A stretch of 64,000 nt of DNA from Oscillospiraceae bacterium. Its GTDB lineage: Bacteria; Bacillota; Clostridia; Oscillospirales; Ruminococcaceae. Position numbers and translations under genes: made by a program. The stretch lies in NCBI GenBank assembly GCA_017472965.1, contig JAFUNR010000046.1, positions 1 to 64,000 of the forward strand, given 5' to 3'. Every line of letters begins with the position of its first letter. The stretch's first letter is position 1. Under the pieces are notes generated by a model, which was given only the letters and a program-made list of their open reading frames with translations, did not search any database and had not been told where the DNA came from. Shown in pieces: positions 54,663 to 62,552 of the stretch.

Positions 54663-56738
54663 TTACAGCAGTCCCCGCTGCAGCATGATGCGCCGCAGCG
54701 TGCTCCGGCTGCGGGTCCTGCCCAGCCGGGGCAGGCTGTCGGTGTACTCCTGAAAATCACCGAAAACCCGTTCCAGATACTTCCAGTCCGCGGCCACAGG
54801 TTCATAGGGGGCAAAGGCATCCGCCGCCGTGATCGCCGGCTCAAAGCCCAGCCTGCCGCAGGCCTCGAACCAGTCCCGTGCAAAGGCCAGAATGCCCCGC
54901 TGCACCTCATTGATGATGGCGGCATCGCCGGTCTGCTCGCCGTATTCAAAGCCGCAGCCGCCGTCCGGCCGCAGGGTGTAGCGCATCAGTGTAGGTGCGG
55001 CGGAGGAGAACATCGCCTCAAAGCACATCACCGCCGTATTGCCCCACAGCGTGTCGTTGGGGATGATCATATCCCGGTTCTGACCGTAGGTGAAAAGCCA
55101 TGCGTTCAGCACGCCGCTGTTGATATACGGGTTTGCCGCCGGTGTGACGGCGGCGGCCATATAGCCGCCGATCAGCTCCACATCGGTGCGGTGCATCACA
55201 TCCCGTACAAAATGCCGCAGCTGCAGCAGGATCTGTCCGCTCCAGCCCACATCTGCCACCACGATGCGCTTTGCATCGCCGAAGCAGGCATTGAAGTAGG
55301 CCGTCGCTGCTTCGCGCTGAGGGGCGAGCTTTCCGGCAATCAGCTCCCGTGCGGCGTAGATCAGTTCCCGCAGGGCGGGATAGGTTTCGGCATCCAGCAG
55401 CGCTTCCGGCGCAAGCCCGCGGGCGGGCAGCTCCGGCAGCAGGCATTCCAGTCCGGTTTCAGTCAGTGCATCGGCAACGGTGGTATCCGCCGCCTGTGCG
55501 CGGGCATAGAAAAAGAAACGGATGTACTCCTCGGTGTGGATATCAAAAACCAGCTGCCACAAAGCAAAACGGGATACCGTCATATAGCTGCAGGGCAGTG
55601 TGTTGATATGGGTGCGCCACAGCACATCGAAGATCTCGCAGTCCCGCGCAAGGAACAGGATCTTTTCTGCCTTTTTTTCGGCGGCAAAGCGCTCAAGCCA
55701 GCGGCAGTAGCCCACGCTGAGAATGCCGCCGTAGCCGTATCCGTGGCAGAAGCCGGCGCTCAGCGGATGGGAATCTGCGCACAGTGCCGCACGGCATAGT
55801 CCGGTGTGCAGACTGCCCGCCGGCGAGATGCAGCCGGCAAAAGCATCACCCGCCAGTGTCTGTACCGGCGGGTAATACCACGCCGCCCAGCCGGCAGCGC
55901 GGGCGTTTTCCACATCGCTGCAGTAGTTGTCGCCGATGTGGATCACCTTTTTTTCGCCCAGAGCGGCGGCAACATGCCGGTACAGGGTGCCGCTTGCCTT
56001 GGAGTGCAGCTGCTCGCAGCTGACATACACCGCGGAAAAACCGCTGTAGCCGCAGCTTTCCAGCAGGCGTTCCAGCGTCTTTTTTGGCAGATACATATCG
56101 CTGACGGTGATCAGTTCCTTGCCCATGCTACGCAGCGCATCAAACAGCCGCTTCATGTAGGGGTTGGCCATGCACACCGCCAGCTCGGTATCGATCTCGG
56201 CACGCATGGCGGCGCGGATATCGATGCCCAGCCATTCACCCAGCACGGTGTAGATCTGCACCAGCTCCACCTCTTTTTCCTTACCGGTCACCCGGCGGCG
56301 GGCTTCGGCCTCCGCTTCGGCACGCAGCCGGGCAAAGCTTTCCATTCCCAGCTTCTGCGCTGTCAGCGTGAATACATCCTTCGGATCGGCCACCCGCCGC
56401 AAAAGCAGCGTATCAAAAATATCAAAGGAGATCACATCGTATTCCCGCAGCTGCCGCAGCAGAGTCTCCGTATCCATACGCGCCGGCGGCAGCATAACGG
56501 GCGGTGCGGCCGTTTCCGGTGCGGGCGGCGCGGCGGCAGGGTCCGCTGCCGGCGGTGCGGTGCGCCTGCCCCGCAGCAGGTTGACGGCATTGCGCAGCCA
56601 CTGGGTGCGCCGCCAGATGCCGGAATTCACCACCTTGAAGTATTCGTCCTGCAGCGCCTTGTACTGCGCCTGCTGCTCCTTCAGCTGCTGCTCCTTGAGC
56701 AGCATGCTCACCTGAAACATCCCGCTTTCTCCGTTCAT
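54663..56738 (-). CDS. HAD-type hydrolase of surface polysaccharide loci (COG5610-like)
   Basis: A 691-residue protein. Residues 1-45 are a Gln/Lys coiled coil and about 60-90 a Pro/Ala linker. A HAD domain follows: ISFDIFDTLLLRR near residue 103 (nucleophile Asp), ITVSDMYLP near residue 210 and HIGDNYCSDVENARAAG near residue 265. The remaining 400 residues (VVADVGWSGQILLQL, TVSRFALWQ) match the large C-terminal region of COG5610 proteins found with glycosyltransferases. Its chemistry is unknown; a phosphosugar or glycan-related role is inferred. CGGAGGAC precedes ATG 56738. It is divergent from an XRE regulator whose repeats overlap its promoter. Confidence 0.82.
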   Translation of the reverse strand: MNGESGMFQVSMLLKEQQLKEQQAQYKALQDEYFKVVNSGIWRRTQWLRNAVNLLRGRRTAPPAADPAAAPPAPETAAPPVMLPPARMDTETLLRQLREYDVISFDIFDTLLLRRVADPKDVFTLTAQKLGMESFARLRAEAEAEARRRVTGKEKEVELVQIYTVLGEWLGIDIRAAMRAEIDTELAVCMANPYMKRLFDALRSMGKELITVSDMYLPKKTLERLLESCGYSGFSAVYVSCEQLHSKASGTLYRHVAAALGEKKVIHIGDNYCSDVENARAAGWAAWYYPPVQTLAGDAFAGCISPAGSLHTGLCRAALCADSHPLSAGFCHGYGYGGILSVGYCRWLERFAAEKKAEKILFLARDCEIFDVLWRTHINTLPCSYMTVSRFALWQLVFDIHTEEYIRFFFYARAQAADTTVADALTETGLECLLPELPARGLAPEALLDAETYPALRELIYAARELIAGKLAPQREAATAYFNACFGDAKRIVVADVGWSGQILLQLRHFVRDVMHRTDVELIGGYMAAAVTPAANPYINSGVLNAWLFTYGQNRDMIIPNDTLWGNTAVMCFEAMFSSAAPTLMRYTLRPDGGCGFEYGEQTGDAAIINEVQRGILAFARDWFEACGRLGFEPAITAADAFAPYEPVAADWKYLERVFGDFQEYTDSLPRLGRTRSRSTLRRIMLQRGLL

Positions 56739-56821
56739 CTGATGTCCTCCGTTTTGAAGCGTTCCAATGTATTAGGGTTTCGTTGAAACCGACTTCTCTA
56801 TACATTCAAAAAACTTATGCC

Positions 56822-56869
56822 ACAATATTGTAGCATATACAACACAAAAATGCAACAAAATAGTAGCAT
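56822..56869. promoter_or_regulatory. Promoter of the COG5610-like gene with overlapping operator repeats
   Basis: Minus-strand TTGCAT (56850-56855) and TACAAT (56827-56832) are spaced 17 bp apart. Direct repeats ACAATATTGTAGCAT (56822-56836) and ACAAAATAGTAGCAT (56855-56869), 33 bp apart, cover both promoter elements and are the likely XRE operator. The first contains the palindrome ACAATATTGT. Confidence 0.7.
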
Positions 56870-56891
56870 CGTTGCAAAGGAGAGTGTTGTG

Positions 56892-57125
56892 ATGTTTTTT
56901 CAGCGATTGACAGATCTGCGCGTGGATGCGGATAAAACACAGCAGGAGGTCGCCGATGTGCTGAACTGCAAGCGGGAGGTTTACCGGCGGTACGAAAAAG
57001 GCCTATATGAGATCCCCGTGTGGGCGGTGATCAAGCTGGCGCAGTATTACGGTACCAGCACGGATTATCTGCTCGGCATGACGGATGAGCCCTGCCCGTA
57101 TACCCGCTCCAAAAGCGGCATATAA
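56892..57125 (+). CDS. XRE family transcriptional regulator
   Basis: A 77-residue Cro/CI-type helix-turn-helix protein: RLTDLRVDADKTQQEVADVLNCKREVYRRYEKG, read in parts, with the recognition helix near residues 24-36 and TSTDYLLGMTDEP closing the domain. It is DNA-binding only, with no effector domain. ATG 56892 follows AAAGGAG at nine bases. Repeats upstream overlap the divergent promoter, so it probably represses the COG5610-like gene and itself. Confidence 0.9.
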   Translation: MFFQRLTDLRVDADKTQQEVADVLNCKREVYRRYEKGLYEIPVWAVIKLAQYYGTSTDYLLGMTDEPCPYTRSKSGI

Positions 57126-57177
57126 AGGAATAACGGTCCGTTTTGGCGGCGCGGCCGACCGGAAAGAAACTCCATGC

Positions 57178-57206
57178 TTGACAAACCCCTTATCCGATGG
57201 TATCAT
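57178..57206 (+). promoter_or_regulatory. mntP: Promoter of mntP
   Basis: Perfect TTGACA (57178-57183) and TATCAT (57201-57206) with 17 bp spacing; transcription would begin at the first bases of the manganese riboswitch. Confidence 0.82.
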
Positions 57207-57212
57207 ACTAGG

Positions 57213-57358
57213 AAATGAGGGAGTAGCAGGCGTGCTTTTTGGTGCGCAGCAAGTCAACATACTGGCTTCGGCCTGGCTTGCTTTCATTTGCGAGACTCAT
57301 GTATAACTTTGCGCGAGCTATACATGAAGTCTGCCCTTTCCCGACTGAAAAGGTGCAC
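57213..57358 (+). ncRNA. yybP-ykoY manganese riboswitch
   Basis: The leader has the family layout: GAGGGAGTAGC at the start, the AAGTCAACATACTGG loop, a GGCTTCGGCC-type hairpin, then GCGAGACTCATG and a CATGAAGTCTGCCCTTTC closing strand. This aptamer senses Mn(II) and commonly controls MntP. A terminator follows, so Mn should promote read-through into the efflux gene. Confidence 0.8.
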
Positions 57359-57359
57359 G

Positions 57360-57388
57360 CGGATATGGTTTCGCCATATCCGTTTTTT
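57360..57388 (+). terminator. Riboswitch-controlled terminator before mntP
   Basis: CGGATATGG (57360-57368) and CCATATCCG (57374-57382) with T6 after the stem. Confidence 0.88.
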
Positions 57389-57412
57389 ATGTGCTGCGGA
57401 GGAAGCAAAACG

Positions 57413-58000
57413 ATGATTCTGGATATAAGTTTTTTTATCAACAGCATCCTGTTGGGCGTGGGCCTTGCTATGGATGCGTTTTCCGTGTCGCTGGCAAACG
57501 GTCTGAACGAGCCGTGTATGCGGGCGCGCAAGATGTGTGGCGTGGCGGGTGTTTTTGCCGCGTTTCAGGCAGCCATGCCGCTGGCGGGCTGGTTCTGCGT
57601 GCATACACTGGTGCAGTATTTTCAGGCCTTTGAGCCGTTTATTCCCTGGGTCGCTCTGATCCTGCTGTGCTGGATCGGCGGTAAAATGCTGTGGGAGGGC
57701 CTCCACAGTGACGGTACCCCCTGTGAGGAAAAGCCCGGCGTGGGTCTTTCCGCGCAGCTGGTGCAGGGCGTGGCCACCTCCATCGATGCGCTTTCGGTGG
57801 GCTTCACCATCGCCGAGTACGGCGCGGGCGAGGCGGTGCTGGCCGCCGCGCTCATCGCTGCCGTCACCTTTGTCATCTGCATGGGCGGCCTGATCATCGG
57901 CAAAAAGGCCGGTACAAAGCTGGCGGGCAAGGCCGGTATTCTGGGCGGTGTCATTCTGATCGCCATCGGTCTGGAGATTTTTATCAGCAGTTTCCTGTGA
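57413..58000 (+). CDS. mntP: Manganese efflux pump MntP
   Basis: A 195-residue protein with six helices in two inverted repeats. The conserved acidic motifs are GLAMDAFSVSLANGL near residue 19 and ATSIDALSVGF near residue 122. MntP exports Mn(II) across the cytoplasmic membrane. ATG 57413 follows CGGAGGAAG. The upstream Mn riboswitch supports the assignment independently of the protein sequence. Confidence 0.94.
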   Translation: MILDISFFINSILLGVGLAMDAFSVSLANGLNEPCMRARKMCGVAGVFAAFQAAMPLAGWFCVHTLVQYFQAFEPFIPWVALILLCWIGGKMLWEGLHSDGTPCEEKPGVGLSAQLVQGVATSIDALSVGFTIAEYGAGEAVLAAALIAAVTFVICMGGLIIGKKAGTKLAGKAGILGGVILIAIGLEIFISSFL

Positions 58001-58027
58001 TTTTTGTGGGAAAATGCCGCTGCCCCC

Positions 58028-58056
58028 TTGACAAAGCGCGGCGGCAGGAGTATTCT
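58028..58056 (+). promoter_or_regulatory. ribU: Promoter of ribU
   Basis: TTGACA (58028-58033) and TATTCT (58051-58056) with 17 bp spacing. Confidence 0.78.
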
Positions 58057-58085
58057 TTATTTGAAAAATAAATACCGGAAAACCG

Positions 58086-58196
58086 GGTCTTCAGGGCAGG
58101 GTGAAATTCCCGATTGGCGGTTACAGTCCGCGAGCGCGCACAGCGCCGATTTGGTGTGATTCCAAAACCAACAGTACAGTCTGGATGAAAGAAGGC
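58086..58196 (+). ncRNA. FMN riboswitch
   Basis: The conserved RFN-element segments are all present in order: CTTCAGGGCAGGGTGAAATT, CCCGATTGGCGGT, CAGTCCGCGAGC, GATTTGGTG-GATTCCAAAACC and CAGTCTGGATGAAAGAAGGC. It binds FMN and here precedes a terminator and a riboflavin transporter gene, so riboflavin uptake is shut down when FMN is plentiful. Confidence 0.95.
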
Positions 58197-58243
58197 CGGC
58201 GGAAAAGGAGCTGCTGTATTCTGCAGCGGCTCCACGGCTGCCG

Positions 58244-58278
58244 ACACCTGAGGAACACTGTGTTTTTCAGGTGTTTTG
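58244..58278 (+). terminator. FMN-riboswitch-controlled terminator
   Basis: ACACCTGA (58244-58251) pairs with TCAGGTGT (58267-58274), followed by TTTG. An alternative GGAGCTGCTG/CAGCGGCTCC stem just upstream may be part of the switch. Confidence 0.75.
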
Positions 58279-58299
58279 TATTGTCCGGAGGTGTTATTT

Positions 58300-58962
58300 A
58301 TGAAAAGACAAACCCGTACCCGCACCCTGACGCTGCTGGCCATGTTCAGCGCGCTGGCTTTTGTTGTGATGACGGTGGGGCGTGTGCCTATCGTCATGTG
58401 GCTGAAATACGATCCCAAGGATGTGATCATCACTTTTGCCGGTCTGCTGTTCGGGCCGCTTTCCTCGCTGGCCGTGTCGCTGGCGGTATCGCTCATCGAA
58501 ATGGTCTCCGTCAGCGATACCGGCATCCTCGGCTGTGTGATGAATGTGCTTTCCACCTGCAGCTTTGCCTGCACGGCAGCCTTTGTCTACAGCCGCCGCC
58601 GCACGCTGGGCGGCGCGGTGCTGGGGCTGGTTTCCGGCGTGCTGCTGATGACCGCTGCCATGCTGCTGTGGAATTACCTGCTCACCCCGCTGTATATGAA
58701 TCAGCCGCGGGAGCAGGTTGCCGCGCTGCTGGTGCCGGTGTTCCTGCCCTTCAACCTGTTCAAGGGCAGCCTGAATGCCGCGCTGACGCTGCTGCTGTAT
58801 AAGCCGCTGGTGCAGGGGCTGCGCCGTGCAAAGCTGATCGAAGCCCCCGAAAAGACGCAGGCAGCTTCCGGCCGCAGCAATCCGGGGGGGATGCTCATCG
58901 CCGTGGCGGTGCTGGCGGCGGTGTGTGTGGTGCTTCTTCTGGTGCTGAAAAAAATGCTGTAA
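58300..58962 (+). CDS. ribU: Riboflavin ECF transporter S-component RibU
   Basis: A 220-residue membrane protein. The N-terminal six helices match RibU: ALAFVVMTVGRVPIVMWLKYDPKDVIITFAG, read in parts, contains the substrate-contacting KYDPKD loop near residue 40. A further helix at the C-terminus (residues about 197-217) is extra to the usual 190-residue length. It takes up riboflavin with a shared ECF module. ATG 58300 follows CCGGAGGTG. The FMN riboswitch upstream supports the function. Confidence 0.94.
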   Translation: MKRQTRTRTLTLLAMFSALAFVVMTVGRVPIVMWLKYDPKDVIITFAGLLFGPLSSLAVSLAVSLIEMVSVSDTGILGCVMNVLSTCSFACTAAFVYSRRRTLGGAVLGLVSGVLLMTAAMLLWNYLLTPLYMNQPREQVAALLVPVFLPFNLFKGSLNAALTLLLYKPLVQGLRRAKLIEAPEKTQAASGRSNPGGMLIAVAVLAAVCVVLLLVLKKML

Positions 58963-59082
58963 TGTGGTGGGAAGCTGCCGCAATTTGTCGCCGCAGCTCC
59001 TTTCGGCGCAGGATCCGACCGTTTTTTTAGGACATTTCTGCGAAAATGTGAAAAGAAGTTTCAACTTTTTTCATTTTTTCGG

Positions 59083-59138
59083 GATACCATTGTTCATTGA
59101 AGAAATTTATTGTTTTATTCCGTTGGAATAATGGTATC
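59083..59138 (+). other. Nested inverted repeats before the acyltransferase gene
   Basis: GATACCATT (59083-59091) and AATGGTATC (59130-59138) are exact complements. Between them TTATTCC-GTT-GGAATAA (59115-59131) forms a second hairpin that overlaps the right arm. The site ends two bases before the ribosome site and may be an operator or a translation-blocking structure. Confidence 0.5.
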
Positions 59139-59152
59139 AGGAGCAAAACACG

Positions 59153-59896
59153 ATGCAAAAAAAGAAAGTATCCGTTACATACCGCGTGCTGAAGTGGCTG
59201 GTGTGGCTGTTTTCACCGAAGATGAAGGTGCAGGGGGCAGAGAATATCCCCGACGAGCCGGTGATCATCGTGGGCAACCACTGCCAGATGTACGGGCCCA
59301 TCGCCTGTGAGCTGTATTCCCCCGTGCCGCGCCGTACCTGGTGCGCCGGGCAGATGATGGAATGGAAAGAGGTGCCCGGCTATGCCTATGAGGATTTCTG
59401 GTCGGGCAAGCCGGCGCACAGCCGCTGGTTTTACAAGCTGCTGGCGCACCTGATCACGCCGGTTTCCGTCTGCCTTTTCAACAATGCCGAGACCATCCCC
59501 GTGTGGCGGGATGCCCGTATCCTCTCCACCTTCCGCAGCACGGTGAATTCGCTGCAGCAGGGGGTCAGCGTGGTCATTTTCCCCGAGCACAATGTCCTGC
59601 GCAACAATATTATCTATGATTTTCAGGATCGCTTTATCGATGTGGCCCGGCTTTATTACAAAAAGACCGGCAAGGCCGCTGCCTTTGTGCCGCTGTATAT
59701 TGCGCCGAAGCTCTCCGTGATGGTGTACGGCGCACCGGTGCGCTTTGATCCCGATGCTCCCATCGAGCAGGAGCGCCGCCGCATCTGTGAGCACCTGATG
59801 GAGGAGATCACCGCTCTTGGACGCGGTCTGCCCCGGCATACGGTGGTGCCCTACCGCAACATTGCGAAAAAAGACTATCCCTGCAATATCCTGTAA
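59153..59896 (+). CDS. Lysophospholipid acyltransferase family protein (PlsC-like)
   Basis: A 247-residue protein of the PlsC/LPLAT family. Motif I is VGNHCQMYGP near residue 43, where the usual NHxxxxD aspartate is not evident, and motif III is VVIFPEHN near residue 142. The N-terminal hydrophobic segment (YRVLKWLVWLFSP) would place it at the inner membrane face. It probably acylates a lysophospholipid or related acceptor. AGGAG precedes ATG 59153. The next gene is a PAP2 phosphatase 15 bases on, so the pair probably acts in lipid metabolism. Confidence 0.85.
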   Translation: MQKKKVSVTYRVLKWLVWLFSPKMKVQGAENIPDEPVIIVGNHCQMYGPIACELYSPVPRRTWCAGQMMEWKEVPGYAYEDFWSGKPAHSRWFYKLLAHLITPVSVCLFNNAETIPVWRDARILSTFRSTVNSLQQGVSVVIFPEHNVLRNNIIYDFQDRFIDVARLYYKKTGKAAAFVPLYIAPKLSVMVYGAPVRFDPDAPIEQERRRICEHLMEEITALGRGLPRHTVVPYRNIAKKDYPCNIL

Positions 59897-59911
59897 AAGG
59901 AGGCTCTTTCC

Positions 59912-60598
59912 ATGCGAAAACCCACGGTAGATTACAGCGGATTCCGGCTTTCGCGCCTTGCCGAGCCGCGCTTCCGGCATCTGCTGCTGCTTTTGGGCTG
60001 GGTGGGGTATTTTGTGCTGTATGCCCTGACCGAGAACCTGATCCCCGCCGAAAAATGCACGCCCGTGCATATTTTTCTGGATGATATCATTCCCTTCTGT
60101 GAGTGGTTCGTCATCCCGTACGTATTCTGGTATGTGCTGATCGTCATCTCGCTGGGCTATTTCATGTTTTACGATGTGGACAGCTTCCGCCGGCTGCAGA
60201 TCTTCATCATGATCACGCAGGCGGTGGCTATGGTGTGCTACATTCTGTTCCCCACCCGGCAGGATCTGCGGCCGGAGTTCTTTCCCCGGGAAAACCTGCT
60301 CACCGCCCTTGTGGGGGTGCTGTATCACTTTGATACCAACACCGGCGTGTGTCCCTCGCTGCATGTGGCGTACTCGCTGGGTATCGCCTCGGTCTGGCTC
60401 AAGCAGAAGGATGCCGCGTGGATGTGGAAGGCCTTTGTCGTGGTGGCGGTGGTGCTCATCTGCCTTTCCACCGCATTCATCAAGCAGCATTCGGCGGCGG
60501 ATATCTTCGCCGCGCTGCCGCTGGGCCTGCTGGCAGAGGCTCTGGTATATGGCAAAAGCTACTGGCTGCCAAGGCTGCGCCGGTCGGCAAGGAAATAA
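59912..60598 (+). CDS. PAP2 superfamily phosphatase
   Basis: A 228-residue membrane protein with six helices. Catalytic histidines are in CPSLHVAYS near residue 148 and KQHSAADIFAALP near residue 191, the pattern of the inositol-phosphorylceramide-synthase-like branch of PAP2 enzymes. It may remove phosphate from a lipid phosphate such as phosphatidate, or transfer a head group, on the outer face. AAAAGGAGG precedes ATG 59912. Confidence 0.88.
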   Translation: MRKPTVDYSGFRLSRLAEPRFRHLLLLLGWVGYFVLYALTENLIPAEKCTPVHIFLDDIIPFCEWFVIPYVFWYVLIVISLGYFMFYDVDSFRRLQIFIMITQAVAMVCYILFPTRQDLRPEFFPRENLLTALVGVLYHFDTNTGVCPSLHVAYSLGIASVWLKQKDAAWMWKAFVVVAVVLICLSTAFIKQHSAADIFAALPLGLLAEALVYGKSYWLPRLRRSARK

Positions 60599-60725
60599 CG
60601 AAAAGCAAAGGCTGCCGCGGCCCGATGAGGGGCTGCGGCGGCTTTTTGTTCATTGACGGCGGCTTTTTTCCGTGCTATAGTATGAAAAAACAGGGCGTTT
60701 TGCCCGGGAAGGTGAGGGGCCGTCC

Positions 60726-62525
60726 ATGTACCGTCTTTGTGAAAATACGCTTGCATCCTATGCCGGCGATGTGCTGCCGCTGTATTTTGACGGCGAAGAG
60801 CTGCCGCAGCAGGTGCAGTGGAGCGTACAGGGCAGCTGCGTGCGGCTGCGCGGCTTTGCGGGCGAAGAGCCCGATTGCTTTGCCCACGGCGTGCTGGTGA
60901 CTCTGCTGCAGTCGGGCGAAGCAAAGATCCTGGCCGAAGCGCATGGCGAGGTGCACACCTGCTGTGTGCGGGTGCGCCCCCGCCGCACCGACGGCCCCGC
61001 TGCGCCGCTGCGGCCGTGGTGCGCCGATCTGCACACCCACACCACCGAGGACCATAACCATGACCGGGTGGCCGCCTGCGGCGGAGGGCTTGCCGCCGCG
61101 CTCACCGAGAGCCAGCGGCAAAGCGGCGCCATTGATTGCGGGGTCATCACCGACCATGCGGTGGTCACCAACCGGCGGCTGTTCTTTGCGGGCTTCTGCG
61201 CCGCGCAGAAAAGCGGACATACCGTTTTTGCCGGCAGCGAATCCGAGGCCGAGATCCTCGGCACCGACCGCTACGGTCTGCCGCACAAATATGCCGGCGA
61301 GATGGTGGCGCTGAACACCGACCGCTATATCTGTGCGGATAACTGGCCGGATTTCCTCGATGCCTTTGCCGAAAGCTCCGCCGCGGTGGGGGTGCTCTCT
61401 CACCCGTATGTGATGGGCTGGTCCCAGCGTTCCATCTGGGATTTCCGCTTTCACGAAAACGCCGCGCGGCCGGTTTTCCGCCGCGTTGTCTGCGGCATCG
61501 AGATGGATAACGGCACCCACAGCAGCACCCGCCCGCTGTATCAGTATGCCTATTCGCTGGCGCTGGACAGCGGTATGCGTCTTGCCCCCTGCTGCAACAG
61601 CGACAGCCACGGCGCATACCAGCCCTGCCCGGGGAAAACCATGATCCTGAGCAGCGAAAACAGCCGCGAGCTGCTGCTGGATGCCCTGCTTGCCCGGCGC
61701 TTTTACGCCTGCCAGAGCGGCGCTGTGGCGCTGGAAATGACCGTCAACGGCTGCCGCATGGGTGAAACGCTGCCCGCCGCGCAGGAGTACCGCTTCTGTA
61801 TAAAGACCTCGCTGCTGCGTCCCGAGACCGATGCCGCCCCCGTGCGGTGCGAGGTGATCTCCGATCACGGTCTGACGGTGCGGGACGCTCCCTTTGACAC
61901 GGCGGCGGAATTCATCCTGCACTCGGATACCGCCCGCTATTTCTATCTGCGGCTGACCGATGCTGCCGGGCGCTTTACCTGGTCGGCGCCGGTGTGGACG
62001 GGCCGTGCCTTTGATGATCCCGCCGTGCAGCTGCGGGCGGTGCCGCTGGATAAAGCGGGATTTACCGCCTGGGATGAGCGCCGCGGCTGCCCTGCGCCGG
62101 AGCTTATTTGTGATGACCCGCGGCAGGTGTGGGATGCCGGTGCACCCTCTGCCTGCATCACGCTGGATCTGGGCGCAATACAGCAGGTGTGCGCTGTGGG
62201 CCACATCGCCCCGCCGCTGCACGAAATGTCCCCCGGCGATGCGGAGGGTCTGCGTACCGCTATCATGAGCTTTGCGGGCGGCTACCGCATCCTTGCGGGG
62301 ACTGATGGTGAGCATTACACCCTGTGCCGCAGCGGTATCATCCGCAATTTCGGCGGCGAGGAGCTGCTCACCTTTGCTCCCGTGCAGGCGCGGTATATCC
62401 GCTTTGAGGTGACGGATACCGTGGGCCGCGCCGTGGGCGGCGGTGCATACGATGCCGCGCCGGTGCGCATCGGCGAGCTGAGCGTTTTTACCGATCCCGC
62501 CCTGCCGGCCGCAGCAGGCCGCTGA
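60726..62525 (+). CDS. PHP domain protein with C-terminal discoidin-like domain
   Basis: A 599-residue protein without signal peptide. After a beta-rich 95-residue start, the PHP metallophosphoesterase motifs appear: DLHTHTTED at residues 101-109, ITDHAVV near 142, SHPYVMGW near 223 and NSDSHGAYQP near 295. Residues about 440-590 look like an F5/8-type C (discoidin) beta sandwich (LDLGAIQQVCAVGHI, ARYIRFEVTDT). The PHP part should bind two or three metals and hydrolyse a phosphoester; the discoidin part suggests carbohydrate binding. Such a combination in the cytosol is unusual. AAGGTGAGG lies upstream of ATG 60726. Confidence 0.82.
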   Translation: MYRLCENTLASYAGDVLPLYFDGEELPQQVQWSVQGSCVRLRGFAGEEPDCFAHGVLVTLLQSGEAKILAEAHGEVHTCCVRVRPRRTDGPAAPLRPWCADLHTHTTEDHNHDRVAACGGGLAAALTESQRQSGAIDCGVITDHAVVTNRRLFFAGFCAAQKSGHTVFAGSESEAEILGTDRYGLPHKYAGEMVALNTDRYICADNWPDFLDAFAESSAAVGVLSHPYVMGWSQRSIWDFRFHENAARPVFRRVVCGIEMDNGTHSSTRPLYQYAYSLALDSGMRLAPCCNSDSHGAYQPCPGKTMILSSENSRELLLDALLARRFYACQSGAVALEMTVNGCRMGETLPAAQEYRFCIKTSLLRPETDAAPVRCEVISDHGLTVRDAPFDTAAEFILHSDTARYFYLRLTDAAGRFTWSAPVWTGRAFDDPAVQLRAVPLDKAGFTAWDERRGCPAPELICDDPRQVWDAGAPSACITLDLGAIQQVCAVGHIAPPLHEMSPGDAEGLRTAIMSFAGGYRILAGTDGEHYTLCRSGIIRNFGGEELLTFAPVQARYIRFEVTDTVGRAVGGGAYDAAPVRIGELSVFTDPALPAAAGR

Positions 62526-62552
62526 ATGTTTTGCAAAAAAGGAGAAAAAGCC

